Shown here in pieces: positions 1 to 9,744 of a stretch of DNA of 64,000 nucleotides. A program made the translations under genes and the position numbers. The DNA is from Pseudomonas fluorescens (GTDB taxonomy: Bacteria > Pseudomonadota > Gammaproteobacteria > Pseudomonadales > Pseudomonadaceae), in assembly GCF_902497875.1 (NCBI RefSeq), contig NZ_CABVHY010000002.1:62001-126000 (forward strand), written 5' to 3'. Position 1 is the first letter of the stretch. Every line of letters starts with the position of its first letter. The notes under the pieces are model-generated. The model had not been told where the DNA came from, searched no databases, and saw nothing but the letters and a program-made list of their open reading frames with translations.

Positions 1-108
1 ACCGACTAAGGCATCATCGCAGCCTGCCGTGTATAGCCGTTCGACCAACTCGTCGGGATCGCAATCGCACTGCGCGAGTTGATACTTGAGGGTGAAAATG
101 TAGTCCAT
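1..108 (-). CDS. Partial CDS (N-terminal 36 codons), putative antitoxin-like partner of the upstream HicA-like gene
   Basis: Reading leftwards from the ATG at 108 gives an open frame that runs off the window edge; it begins MDYIFTLKYQLAQCD. An AGGAG ribosome site overlaps the stop codon of the preceding gene, so the two genes are translationally linked. From memory, similar Pseudomonas proteins with this start continue into an HTH DNA-binding domain and sit next to a HicA-like toxin gene. That identification is recall and inference, because only the first 36 residues are visible here. Confidence 0.55.
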   Translation of the reverse strand, partial: MDYIFTLKYQLAQCDCDPDELVERLYTAGCDDALVG

Positions 109-112
109 TGAT

Positions 113-391
113 TTACTCCTTGAGTCGAGGTGCTGATTTCCCATCAGTCACCTGCTGCGTCGTACAGTTATCAACCACTCGCCGTAATGCCTTCGCGTGA
201 TTGAAAGAGTTCCTCGGCGTGCTGCATACGCTGGTGATACAGAACTCACCACAGCGACAGAGATCATGCCTGAAAGGGCAGTAGATCTTTCCCCAGGCGT
301 GACTGCCGCCGACTTCTATCCGCCAGCCTCGCTCTTCGGCGTGACGCAGGGCCATTTCGATTTCTTTTTTTGGGTGAGATGCACGAGCCAT
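113..391 (-). CDS. HicA-like small protein, possible toxin of a two-gene module
   Basis: A 92-residue protein. The N-terminal half contains a lysine-rich helix, a segment EERGWRIEVGGSHAWGKIYC resembling the GSH core of HicA-type double-stranded RNA-binding toxins, then a Cys-rich stretch (CRCGEFC) and a tail (NSFNHAKALRRVVDNC). The catalytic histidine of HicA would be the H of GGSHAWGK. The downstream partner starts 4 bases after its stop, which is the usual layout of a toxin-antitoxin operon. The cysteine-rich insertion is not usual in classic HicA, so the match is partial. Alternative: a small RNA-binding protein without toxicity. Confidence 0.5.
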   Translation of the reverse strand: MARASHPKKEIEMALRHAEERGWRIEVGGSHAWGKIYCPFRHDLCRCGEFCITSVCSTPRNSFNHAKALRRVVDNCTTQQVTDGKSAPRLKE

Positions 392-658
392 CCATAGCCT
401 CCAGTCTCGTTAAGAACCGAACGGTTGTCAACCGACAACCATAAAAGTCCACCGACACAAATCACGAAGCTTGAGCTGCGAAGGCCGCTCGGACAGGGCT
501 GGAGGATTGTCTGGAGAGCGTACAGACGAGGCTGACCGTGGGCTTGGCCCATGTCTTTCAGGGTATTGCGAAAGTTTTTTCTCCTTACACAAAACCCATT
601 CTGCCTTCCTGATTTTTTGCCAAACTTGGCTTTCCAGTTTTTCTCAAGGAAGAGAAAT

Positions 659-3600
659 ATGAACAGCAATCAAACCCCATCCCTGCCCAATGCCGCTGAC
701 GCGATGAAGCTCAAGGCATTGATTCCCGAGCTGGTGAATGCCTGCCCGGATATGTATTCCATGGCCCGGGAAGCCGCCCAAGAGATTCTCGACAAGCACG
801 GCATTCACAACATTGAGCCGGAAACGGTCTACTGGCATCGTTTCAACAACACCACAGCGAGCAACCCCAAGGCCTTTACCGGCTGGGAGCACTTTGGCAT
901 CCCCCATCAATCGCTGACCCTGCCGCAATTGGTGATCAAACGCTTCGATGTTCATGATCAGGACAATGCGGACCTGCTCGACGTCTACGGCGGTTTTTAC
1001 CACGTCGGTCCGGATGCCGGGACATACAATGAAACCAACGAAATCCGCCTGCATGGCAATGAGGTACTCAATGACCTCTGGGCGATCAATTTCAAAGTGC
1101 GCTACAACGATAAACTGGCGTCATTCTGGAAAAACCACGCAGGACATTTCAGGGCATTGGCCAAGTGCAGTTTTATTGCCAAAGCGATGGAAGACCGGGA
1201 AAGCGGAAGGCTGTCTGACGATAATTTCAGGACAGTCATCAAGGCCGTAGCCGGAAACGTTTCCTGGCCGGTCACCTTCGACATGTTGCAAGCGGACGCC
1301 CCGGCGATCGATGGGTTGCGCATTTGCAAACTCGAAATAGGCGAATTCTTCGCGACCGATATTCTGCGCATCATTGATCGTAATGGTCGGCAAATTATCT
1401 ACGTACCAGGGGAAACATGGGGGTTTCACGCCTTCGAAACGCCCAGGGATCTGCATTGGTGGCTATTGTCATTGGCCAAGGACACTGCCGGACGACAGCG
1501 ACTGATGTCGCATTTTCAACTGGCGGACCACGAGATCACCCAGGACAACGTCAATACCGATTTTTGGTTGTCGGTGCTTGAAGGGGTTAGCCCTCTGGGC
1601 TTGGCAACCCTGCTACCAATACGCAAAGAGCGTCCCGATCACGAGCAAGTAGGGCTGAACGCAATGCTGGATCTGCTCTTCAGCACCTGGCAACACGACA
1701 ATCATCACCTGATCAATTCCACGGATGAAAAAATCACCACAGATGCTTTCACCTTTTTGAGCCAGGCAACACAGGTGCGGATGATCAGTGATGCCAATTA
1801 CCTGATGCATTCCAATGGTGAATTGAGAAAGAAACTGTGGATAGGCTACCTCAATGCCTTCAACCGGCTTTTTGGTCCGTTGGCCGCCGTCGGTTGGCCA
1901 GTGGCGCTTGTCGTGGTGGGGGCCGGTATTGCCAACGTCGGGTTGAAAATCGAGCAAGCGGTAAACGCCAACACCCTCGCGGAACGCAAAGCGGCCGTCA
2001 TTGGCGCCATATTCACAGCGGTGGACACACTGTTCAATGCCACTTTCCTCAAAGGCAGCGGTGCACTGCCGGAGATTGCCGAGGCCAATGAATTCATCGC
2101 CCCCGAAGAAAAACTGGCTGAAGCCGCTATTCCTCAAGCCTCCCTCCCCACCCTCGAAGAACTAACCCCCGGCCGCGTTTACCCGCTCGAGCAGCTCGAT
2201 TCTCTCACGCCCTTCAAGACCGAAATCACCGAGCCCACCCGTCTGGACTTCGAGGAAAAAAAGTACTTTGGCATTCTTCAAACACCTAAAGGCAAAAACT
2301 ACATTTTGATGCGCCATGACGGTTCCTCCAGTCATTTCGAGGTGCGCTATGTGGCCCAGATGAACAGCTGGGTCATCATCGATCCGGCAAACCCCTACTC
2401 TTTCTACCGCAATGTTCCGGTACGCCTGAATGCCGCCTATAACGAGTGGGAGCCGATCACCGGTACTGGTTTAAAAGGTGGCGGCCGGATTTTCGGTAAA
2501 ATGCCCTGGGGGCAAGCCAGCGGAACGCTGCCCGATGCCAAACTGCCCCCCACGGCATACGATGTGCCTGCGGCGTTGCGAGAAGAATTGAAAGAGGCCG
2601 CCAATGGTCGTGTTTTGGACAGGCACCTGAGTGACAATAGTGCCAATCTGACCACCTCCGAGGACGCCTTATCAACGTTCAAGTCGTTGCGAAAAAGTTT
2701 GTACGAGGACGCCTCGGCCTACTTTGCCCATCCAGACTTGCCAGCCAGGGTAGAAATCCCTTTATTCAATCCCGCCACCAAAGCCAAGGACATCATCAAG
2801 CGAATTTTCGAGAACAGTCGCGCCCTGGTGATCGGCGAAAATCACTCCGCCGTCGGCAGCAAACAATTCCTGATCGAGAACATGGAGTTACTGGCCAAAC
2901 AAAAAATCAAAACGCTCTATATGGAACATCTGCTGACGGACTTTCATCAGGTGGACCTCAATACGTTCGCCCGCAGCGGGAAAATGCCGGAAGACCTCGA
3001 GCGTTACCTGAAAGAGCTGGATAAAGGTCATCACACCGACCCCAGTGGGCGGTATACCTTTCTTGAAGTCGTCAAATCCGCTCAAAAAAACCATATTCGC
3101 ATTCAGGCCATCGACTGCATGAGCAGTTACCGAGTCACCGGCCTGCAAGAGGCGTCTCAGAACTCCCGGCAACTCATGATGAATTACTTCTCCCGCCTCA
3201 TCATCAACGCCGATCAAGCGGCGCGGGGATCCCATAACTGGGTTGCCCTGGTCGGCGAGAGCCATGCCAATAACTTCGATGGCGTGCCGGGGCTCAGTGA
3301 ACTGGAAGGCGGGATCGGTTTGCGTATCGAGGATGTTGCACCGGGACAATCCAGCGGCATTGAAGTGGACCCGGGAAGGTTCGCCACCAACGAACTGAAG
3401 CAAGTTCGAGTGCACAATGATCTGAGATTGCAAATCGAAGTCGCTGAACCGGTTGCACCGTCTCTACCTCTTGAAACGCGTCTGCCAAAGCGAGGCATGT
3501 TTGCCCTTGAACATACCTCAGGCAAACCGTTTCTGGTTCACCGCAGCAACGACGGCTCCATCGTGCGTACCGCTATCAAAAGTGATCGAGGACATATTTA

Positions 3601-3700
3601 TATAGAGCGCGCCAACTGGTCGGTCAGCGGCCAACGTTTCTCCAGCCTCGCGGAGTTTGTCAGCGCCCTCGAACATATGGGCATGAAATTCGTCCGTTGA
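659..3700 (+). CDS. Large toxin-like protein with membrane-targeting region and ChaN/EreA-like C-terminal domain
   Basis: A protein of 1013 residues. The chosen ATG has an AAGGAAGAG ribosome site; an in-frame ATG at 551 would add 36 residues but has no such site. The N-terminal ~500 residues look like the dermonecrotic-toxin-type region (DUF6543-like) common in large Pseudomonas proteins, with a hydrophobic stretch near residues 405-425. The last third carries two motifs, GENHS near residue 723 and GESHAN near residue 865, with YMEHL between them. Paired GE-x-H motifs of this kind occur in the ChaN/EreA/TIKI fold and in the C2 domain of Pasteurella multocida toxin. There is no secretion signal. 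It stands alone, followed by a terminator. A role as a contact- or host-directed toxin is inference. Confidence 0.65.
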   Translation: MNSNQTPSLPNAADAMKLKALIPELVNACPDMYSMAREAAQEILDKHGIHNIEPETVYWHRFNNTTASNPKAFTGWEHFGIPHQSLTLPQLVIKRFDVHDQDNADLLDVYGGFYHVGPDAGTYNETNEIRLHGNEVLNDLWAINFKVRYNDKLASFWKNHAGHFRALAKCSFIAKAMEDRESGRLSDDNFRTVIKAVAGNVSWPVTFDMLQADAPAIDGLRICKLEIGEFFATDILRIIDRNGRQIIYVPGETWGFHAFETPRDLHWWLLSLAKDTAGRQRLMSHFQLADHEITQDNVNTDFWLSVLEGVSPLGLATLLPIRKERPDHEQVGLNAMLDLLFSTWQHDNHHLINSTDEKITTDAFTFLSQATQVRMISDANYLMHSNGELRKKLWIGYLNAFNRLFGPLAAVGWPVALVVVGAGIANVGLKIEQAVNANTLAERKAAVIGAIFTAVDTLFNATFLKGSGALPEIAEANEFIAPEEKLAEAAIPQASLPTLEELTPGRVYPLEQLDSLTPFKTEITEPTRLDFEEKKYFGILQTPKGKNYILMRHDGSSSHFEVRYVAQMNSWVIIDPANPYSFYRNVPVRLNAAYNEWEPITGTGLKGGGRIFGKMPWGQASGTLPDAKLPPTAYDVPAALREELKEAANGRVLDRHLSDNSANLTTSEDALSTFKSLRKSLYEDASAYFAHPDLPARVEIPLFNPATKAKDIIKRIFENSRALVIGENHSAVGSKQFLIENMELLAKQKIKTLYMEHLLTDFHQVDLNTFARSGKMPEDLERYLKELDKGHHTDPSGRYTFLEVVKSAQKNHIRIQAIDCMSSYRVTGLQEASQNSRQLMMNYFSRLIINADQAARGSHNWVALVGESHANNFDGVPGLSELEGGIGLRIEDVAPGQSSGIEVDPGRFATNELKQVRVHNDLRLQIEVAEPVAPSLPLETRLPKRGMFALEHTSGKPFLVHRSNDGSIVRTAIKSDRGHIYIERANWSVSGQRFSSLAEFVSALEHMGMKFVR

Positions 3701-3733
3701 TTGCCTGTTCACTCAGCAGAAGTAAAACGAAAA

Positions 3734-3767
3734 AAACAAAACCCCGGCCTGAGCCGGGGTTTTGTTT
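3734..3767. terminator. Bidirectional Rho-independent terminator between the toxin gene and guaA
   Basis: A perfect 15-bp stem (AAACAAAACCCCGGC and its complement) closes on a CTGA loop. A-runs on one side and T-runs on the other let it serve both the toxin gene (plus strand) and guaA (minus strand). Confidence 0.85.
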
Positions 3768-3807
3768 GATCGATTAGCGGCCTGTTTACCAGGGCGCTAG
3801 CGCAGGA

Positions 3808-5385
3808 TCATTCCCACTCAATGGTCGCTGGCGGCTTGCTCGACACGTCGTAGGTGACGCGGGAGATGCCTTCGATTTCATTGATGATCCGGCCGCTGAC
3901 GGTTTCCAGCAGTTCGTACGGCAGGTGCGCCCAACGGGCGGTCATGAAGTCGACGGTTTCCACCGCACGCAGGGCCACGACCCAGGCGTAACGACGACCG
4001 TCACCAACCACACCAACCGATTTCACCGGCTGGAACACCACAAAGGCCTGGCTGACCTTGTGGTACCAGTCGGCCTTGCGCAGTTCTTCGATGAAAATGT
4101 GGTCCGCGCGACGCAGCAGGTCAGCGTATTCCTTCTTCACTTCACCGAGGATGCGCACACCCAGGCCCGGGCCCGGGAACGGGTGGCGGTAGACCATGTC
4201 GTACGGCAGGCCGAGTTCCAGGCCCAGACGACGGACTTCGTCCTTGAACAACTCGCGCAGGGGTTCAACCAGCTTGAGGTTCATTTCTTCCGGCAGGCCA
4301 CCCACGTTGTGGTGGGACTTGATCACGTGGGCCTTGCCGCTTTTGGCGCCTGCCGACTCGATCACGTCCGGGTAGATAGTGCCCTGGGCCAGGTACTTGA
4401 TGTTGTCGAGCTTGCAGGATTCGGCATCGAACACGTCGATGAAAGTACGGCCGATGATCTTGCGCTTCTTCTCCGGGTCCGACTCGCCAGCGAGGTTATC
4501 GAGGAACTGGTCGGCAGCATTGGCGCGAATCACTTTGACGCCCATGTTCTCGGCGAACATGGCCATGACCTGCTCGCCTTCGTGCAGGCGCAGCAGGCCG
4601 TTGTCGACGAAGACGCAGGTCAGTTGGTCGCCGATAGCCTTGTGCAGCAGCGCAGCCACTACCGAAGAGTCAACGCCGCCGGACAGGCCAAGCAAAACGT
4701 TGTCGGTGCCAACCTGGGCGCGAATGTTGGCGATAGCGTCGTCAGCGATGTGCGACGGCGTCCACAGGGCTTCGCAGCCGCAGATGTCGAGAATGAAGCG
4801 CGAGAGGATGCGACCGCCCTGCTTGGTGTGGGTCACTTCCGGGTGGAACTGCACGCCGTAGTAGCCACGGGTGTCGTCGGCCATGCCGGCGATCGGGCAG
4901 CTCGGGGTGCTGGCCAGAATGTGGAAACCTGCCGGGATCTCGGAGACTTTGTCGCCGTGGCTCATCCATACATCAAGGCCGAAGACGCCATCGGCATCGA
5001 CATGGTCTTCGATGCCGTCGAGTACGCGGCTCTTGCCGACCACGTCGACGCGGGCGTAACCGAACTCACGCAGATCCGAACCTTGCACACGACCGCCCAG
5101 CTGTTCAGCCATGGTCTGCATGCCGTAGCAGATACCGAAGACCGGTACACCCAGGTCCCAGACGGCTTGCGGTGCACGCGGGCTGTCGGCGACGTGTACG
5201 GACTCAGGGCCGCCGGCGAGGATGATCCCGCGCGGGGCGAATTCGCGAATCGCTTCGTCATCCATGTCAAACGGATGCAGTTCGCAGTACACGCCGATTT
5301 CACGCACGCGGCGGGCAATCAGCTGGGTGTACTGGGAACCGAAGTCGAGGATCAGGATGCGGTGGGCGTGAATGTCGAGGGCCAT
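3808..5385 (-). CDS. guaA: GMP synthase (glutamine-hydrolysing)
   Basis: Converts XMP, ATP and glutamine to GMP, the last step of guanine nucleotide synthesis, in the cytosol. The 525-residue product has an N-terminal class I glutamine amidotransferase domain with nucleophile C86 in GICYGMQ, then the ATP pyrophosphatase domain with the P-loop SGGVDSS near residue 235, and ends in the conserved PPATIEWE. The start at 5385 ([11 protein letters not shown]) matches the family; an ATG two codons upstream is too close to the ribosome site. It is the second gene of a guaB-guaA pair. Confidence 0.97.
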   Translation of the reverse strand: MALDIHAHRILILDFGSQYTQLIARRVREIGVYCELHPFDMDDEAIREFAPRGIILAGGPESVHVADSPRAPQAVWDLGVPVFGICYGMQTMAEQLGGRVQGSDLREFGYARVDVVGKSRVLDGIEDHVDADGVFGLDVWMSHGDKVSEIPAGFHILASTPSCPIAGMADDTRGYYGVQFHPEVTHTKQGGRILSRFILDICGCEALWTPSHIADDAIANIRAQVGTDNVLLGLSGGVDSSVVAALLHKAIGDQLTCVFVDNGLLRLHEGEQVMAMFAENMGVKVIRANAADQFLDNLAGESDPEKKRKIIGRTFIDVFDAESCKLDNIKYLAQGTIYPDVIESAGAKSGKAHVIKSHHNVGGLPEEMNLKLVEPLRELFKDEVRRLGLELGLPYDMVYRHPFPGPGLGVRILGEVKKEYADLLRRADHIFIEELRKADWYHKVSQAFVVFQPVKSVGVVGDGRRYAWVVALRAVETVDFMTARWAHLPYELLETVSGRIINEIEGISRVTYDVSSKPPATIEWE

Positions 5386-5415
5386 GGTCATTCTCGTCTA
5401 ATTTCAGAAACGACA

Positions 5416-5438
5416 CGGGGCTGAAGAAAACAGCCCCG
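5416..5438. other. Hairpin in the guaB-guaA gap
   Basis: An 8-bp G/C-rich stem (CGGGGCTG and complement) closes on a 7-base A-rich loop. There is no T-run on the guaBA strand, so it is more likely an RNA processing or stability element than a terminator. Confidence 0.4.
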
Positions 5439-5454
5439 GTTACTAAAGTCATCA

Positions 5455-5484
5455 ATCGCCTTCAGGACTGAACCTGAAGGCGAT
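5455..5484. other. Perfect 12-bp hairpin just after the guaB stop
   Basis: ATCGCCTTCAGG and its perfect complement are separated by 6 bases, 5 bp downstream of guaB on its strand. No T-tract follows. It could stabilise the guaB end of a processed guaBA transcript or attenuate read-through into guaA. Confidence 0.45.
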
Positions 5485-5489
5485 CACTA

Positions 5490-7037
<1,548 letters not shown>

Positions 7038-7077
7038 CTATTATCGGCATTGCGGATATACGGGTATCACCGCTCCC

Positions 7078-7171
7078 GTAGGAGCTGCCGAAGGCTGCGA
7101 TCTTTTGATCTTTGCCCCTCTTCAAAACATCATGATCCACTGAAAAGATCGCAGCCTGCGGCAGCTCCTAC
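7078..7171. repeat. REP doublet, GTAGGAGC family, copy 1
   Basis: Two inverted copies of a GTAGGAGCTGCCGNAGG..GATCTTTT element face each other 30-40 bp apart. The right end (CTAC) contains the TAG stop codon of the neighbouring minus-strand gene. Confidence 0.85.
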
Positions 7172-7716
7172 AGTTCTACTTTTACCCACGTAACAGGCTG
7201 ATCAAGCCAATCGGCGAACTCGTCGATAAAGCTCTGCTTGAATCCCGCCTCGGCCCAGTTATTGAAGATAAAACCCAGGTTGGAAAAGCCGCATTCCTGC
7301 AAGAACAGATAGCCGTTTATATCGTCTTCATGGCCGCATTCCGGGCAGGTGAAGTTGTCGGTGCGCCCGGGCATCCAGTCTTCCAGGCTGTCGAACAGGG
7401 CTTCGCCCACTTCCTTTCGGCATTCGGCGCAACCGGCTTCTTCGAGAAAGCCCTTGGCCGGCGTGTAAATGCAGCGCTTGGTGATGATCTCCAGGCCGTT
7501 GATCGGCTCACCGAAAGGCAACGCCTCCGGGTGCAGCACCACATCGCGGGCACCTGGCGCAATGGCATGGGCCATGCGGTTGCCGGTGCGACCGCAGGTA
7601 GTCAGCTCGGCTTCGATGATGTTCTTGCGCACCAGCCAACGCACGATTGCCCGAGCCCGGGGTTCGTGCACCGGCAGTGTGGAAATTTTCGGGACGATAA
7701 TGCTTTGGGAATTCAT
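7168..7716 (-). CDS. Zinc-ribbon protein of unknown function (often labelled sugar ABC transporter ATPase)
   Basis: A 182-residue soluble protein starting MNSQSIIVPK. It has two CxxC pairs (CAEC and CPEC) about 35 residues apart, which suggests one structural zinc site, followed by an acidic, aromatic C terminus. There is no Walker motif, so the transporter-ATPase name found on relatives seems unsupported. The frame is open further upstream, but ATG 7716 is the first start after the neighbouring gene ends. Its stop codon lies inside a REP element. Function unknown. Confidence 0.7.
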   Translation of the reverse strand: MNSQSIIVPKISTLPVHEPRARAIVRWLVRKNIIEAELTTCGRTGNRMAHAIAPGARDVVLHPEALPFGEPINGLEIITKRCIYTPAKGFLEEAGCAECRKEVGEALFDSLEDWMPGRTDNFTCPECGHEDDINGYLFLQECGFSNLGFIFNNWAEAGFKQSFIDEFADWLDQPVTWVKVEL

Positions 7717-7802
7717 GGGTGGGGCCTGGAGCAATTCTGAATAATGACCAATGATGCCACTTGGATCTGGGGGCCGGCAGCTTAATCCCTGGCACCCTGA
7801 GG

Positions 7803-8570
7803 TCAAGTACTCAGATAACGGCTGATCAAGGCAATCCCGCTGGCCAGTACCAGCCAGGTCACCAGGCGCACAAACGCCTCGCGGGACAGCTTCATGATCA
7901 AGCGGCGGCCGATCCACAAGCCCAACGCCATTGCCGGCAGTAAACACAGGGCCAGTAACAATAAGGGTAGCTCGGCATAAACCCCGGCGAGCAAAAACAG
8001 GCTCAAACGCACCACCGTGCTGCAACTGATCAATGCACTCTGAGTCGCCCGCGCCGCATCCTTGGGCAAGCGGCTGTTCAAATAGATCGCATATAAAAAG
8101 CCGCCGCTGCCGAATAACGCTCCAAACAGCCCGCCCACCGTGCCCATCGGAATCGCCCAACCAGCGGCCAGCCGAGTGGGGCGAATCTTCACCGCGAGGC
8201 TATAAATCGCATAGGCACTGATAAACAACCCCATCAACAACAGCAACACATCGGACTTGAGGTTGAGCAGGAAGATCACTCCCAAGGTGCAGCCTACTGC
8301 CATGCACGGCAGCAAGCGCAATAACTCGGGCCTGGCCACCTCCCGCCGCGACGGCAACAAGTTGCCAAACGCCGCGACAAAATCCAGCAGCACCAGCAGT
8401 GGCACGATCTTCGACAGCGGCAGGAACAGAATCAGAATCGGCCCGGCCACCAGCGCCGTGCCGAAACCGGCGACGCCGAACACGATGTAAGCCAGCGCAA
8501 CGCCGAGCTCGATCAGCAACCAATCCACCGGGCTGAACGGCCATTGGTTCAACAGTGCGATAACGCTCAT
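7803..8570 (-). CDS. TauE/SafE family membrane permease (putative sulfite/organosulfur exporter)
   Basis: A 255-residue, very hydrophobic protein with about eight membrane segments in two repeats. The first repeat begins with the family signature FGVAGFGTALVAGP and the second contains GGLFGALFGSGGFLYAIYL, the glycine-rich motif of TauE/SafE permeases. An AAGGAAG ribosome site precedes the ATG. It diverges from the LysR regulator at 8672 over a 100-bp gap, so regulation by that regulator is plausible. The substrate cannot be told from the sequence. Confidence 0.85.
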   Translation of the reverse strand: MSVIALLNQWPFSPVDWLLIELGVALAYIVFGVAGFGTALVAGPILILFLPLSKIVPLLVLLDFVAAFGNLLPSRREVARPELLRLLPCMAVGCTLGVIFLLNLKSDVLLLLMGLFISAYAIYSLAVKIRPTRLAAGWAIPMGTVGGLFGALFGSGGFLYAIYLNSRLPKDAARATQSALISCSTVVRLSLFLLAGVYAELPLLLLALCLLPAMALGLWIGRRLIMKLSREAFVRLVTWLVLASGIALISRYLST

Positions 8571-8671
8571 CAGTACGACTTCCTTAGTCCTTTGCGAATG
8601 ACTTTAGAGAGTGGCGAGCCTTGCGACTAATATCTTCATAGCCGCCAACCCATCTCAAAAAGGCATGACTC

Positions 8672-9580
8672 ATGATTTCCACCCGTCAACTGCGTTATTT
8701 CGTCGAGATCGCCGAGTCCGGCAGCTTCAGTGCCGCTGCCGAGCGTTTGTTCGTGGCGCAATCGGCCCTGAGTCGACAAATCAAGGAGCTTGAGGGCAAA
8801 CTGCAAACGCCTCTGTTCGAACGTACTGCTCGCCAACCGCGCCTGACGGCCGCCGGCGAGGCTTTTTATCCAAGAGCCCGAAACCTCTTGAGCGAGTTGA
8901 ACAAGGCCAGCGAAATGGCAACCCAGGTGGGCAACGGCCAACTCGGCACCTTGCGCCTGAGCCACTCCAGCACAGTGCCGATGAGCGGATGCCTGCTGCA
9001 AGGCATCAGTGGTTATCTGGAGCACTGTCCCGGCGTATCCATGGACATAGTGAAACTCTCTTCCGACGTGCAAATTGAAGAACTGGCCGAGGGTCGGCTG
9101 GACATCGGTCTGTTGCGCTTGCCGGTATTGCGCCAGCGCGATGGGGTACAGATTGTGCCGCTCTATAGCGAACGTCTCTTGCTTGCAGTACCGCCCGACC
9201 ATCCTTTGACAATCAATACACCTGAGCAAGGCATCGACCTCGCGCTCCTCAAGGACCAGCCATTTATCTCCATCCCCCATCCGCAACGGGGTGGACTCAG
9301 CTATTTGTCCGCAGAGCTATGCATGCGCCAGGGCTTTTTTCCCAAGGCCGCCCGCGTAGTGTCGCGCAAGACCACGCAACTGCAATTGATTCAGGCCGGT
9401 TTCGGTATTGCCCTGCTCCCTGAGTCGATGCAAGACATCGCCCCGGCGAACATTCATTTCCTGCCCTTGGCCGACCCGGACTGCCAAAGCACCATCGCCC
9501 TCGCCTACCGCCAGCATCCGACACCACTGGTGGAGCAATTCGTCCAACACTTCAGCCACGCCTTACACGGTCTCCTGTAG
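8672..9580 (+). CDS. LysR-family transcriptional regulator
   Basis: A 302-residue protein with the N-terminal winged HTH of LysR regulators (LRYFVEIAESGSFSAAAERL, then QSALSRQIKELE) and a C-terminal effector-binding domain from about residue 90. It is divergent from the TauE-type permease gene, the common arrangement for a regulator and its target. The final codon is the TAG of a REP element's GTAG foot. Confidence 0.9.
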   Translation: MISTRQLRYFVEIAESGSFSAAAERLFVAQSALSRQIKELEGKLQTPLFERTARQPRLTAAGEAFYPRARNLLSELNKASEMATQVGNGQLGTLRLSHSSTVPMSGCLLQGISGYLEHCPGVSMDIVKLSSDVQIEELAEGRLDIGLLRLPVLRQRDGVQIVPLYSERLLLAVPPDHPLTINTPEQGIDLALLKDQPFISIPHPQRGGLSYLSAELCMRQGFFPKAARVVSRKTTQLQLIQAGFGIALLPESMQDIAPANIHFLPLADPDCQSTIALAYRQHPTPLVEQFVQHFSHALHGLL

Positions 9581-9689
9581 GAGCTGCCGCAGGCTGCGAT
9601 CTTTTCCAACAGACTCCCCGATTTGACAGGTACGACGCCGAAGATCAAAAGATCGTCCGAACGCGGCCCGAACCTGCGGCAGCTCCTAC
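9577..9689. repeat. REP doublet, GTAGGAGC family, copy 2
   Basis: The left copy begins GTAGGAGCTGCCGCAGG and supplies the TAG stop of the LysR gene. The right copy is inverted and interrupted by about 18 foreign bases before CCTGCGGCAGCTCCTAC. Confidence 0.8.
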
Positions 9690-9744
9690 GGGGGGATTGC
9701 GTGAACGTAGAGATTGTTGGTCGAATGCCTTTATCATGCGCCCC

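Noticed and set aside
3925..5424. A 499-codon open frame on the plus strand across guaA
   Set aside because: It is the antisense of a well-conserved gene; high third-position GC opens such frames. Composition (His/Val/Ala/Asp-rich) and lack of a ribosome site argue against a protein. The same holds for the long plus-strand frames over guaB, hisS, iscS, hscA, der and secD.
7168..7716. ABC-transporter ATPase function suggested by the common name of relatives
   Set aside because: No Walker A, Walker B or signature motif; only a zinc ribbon.
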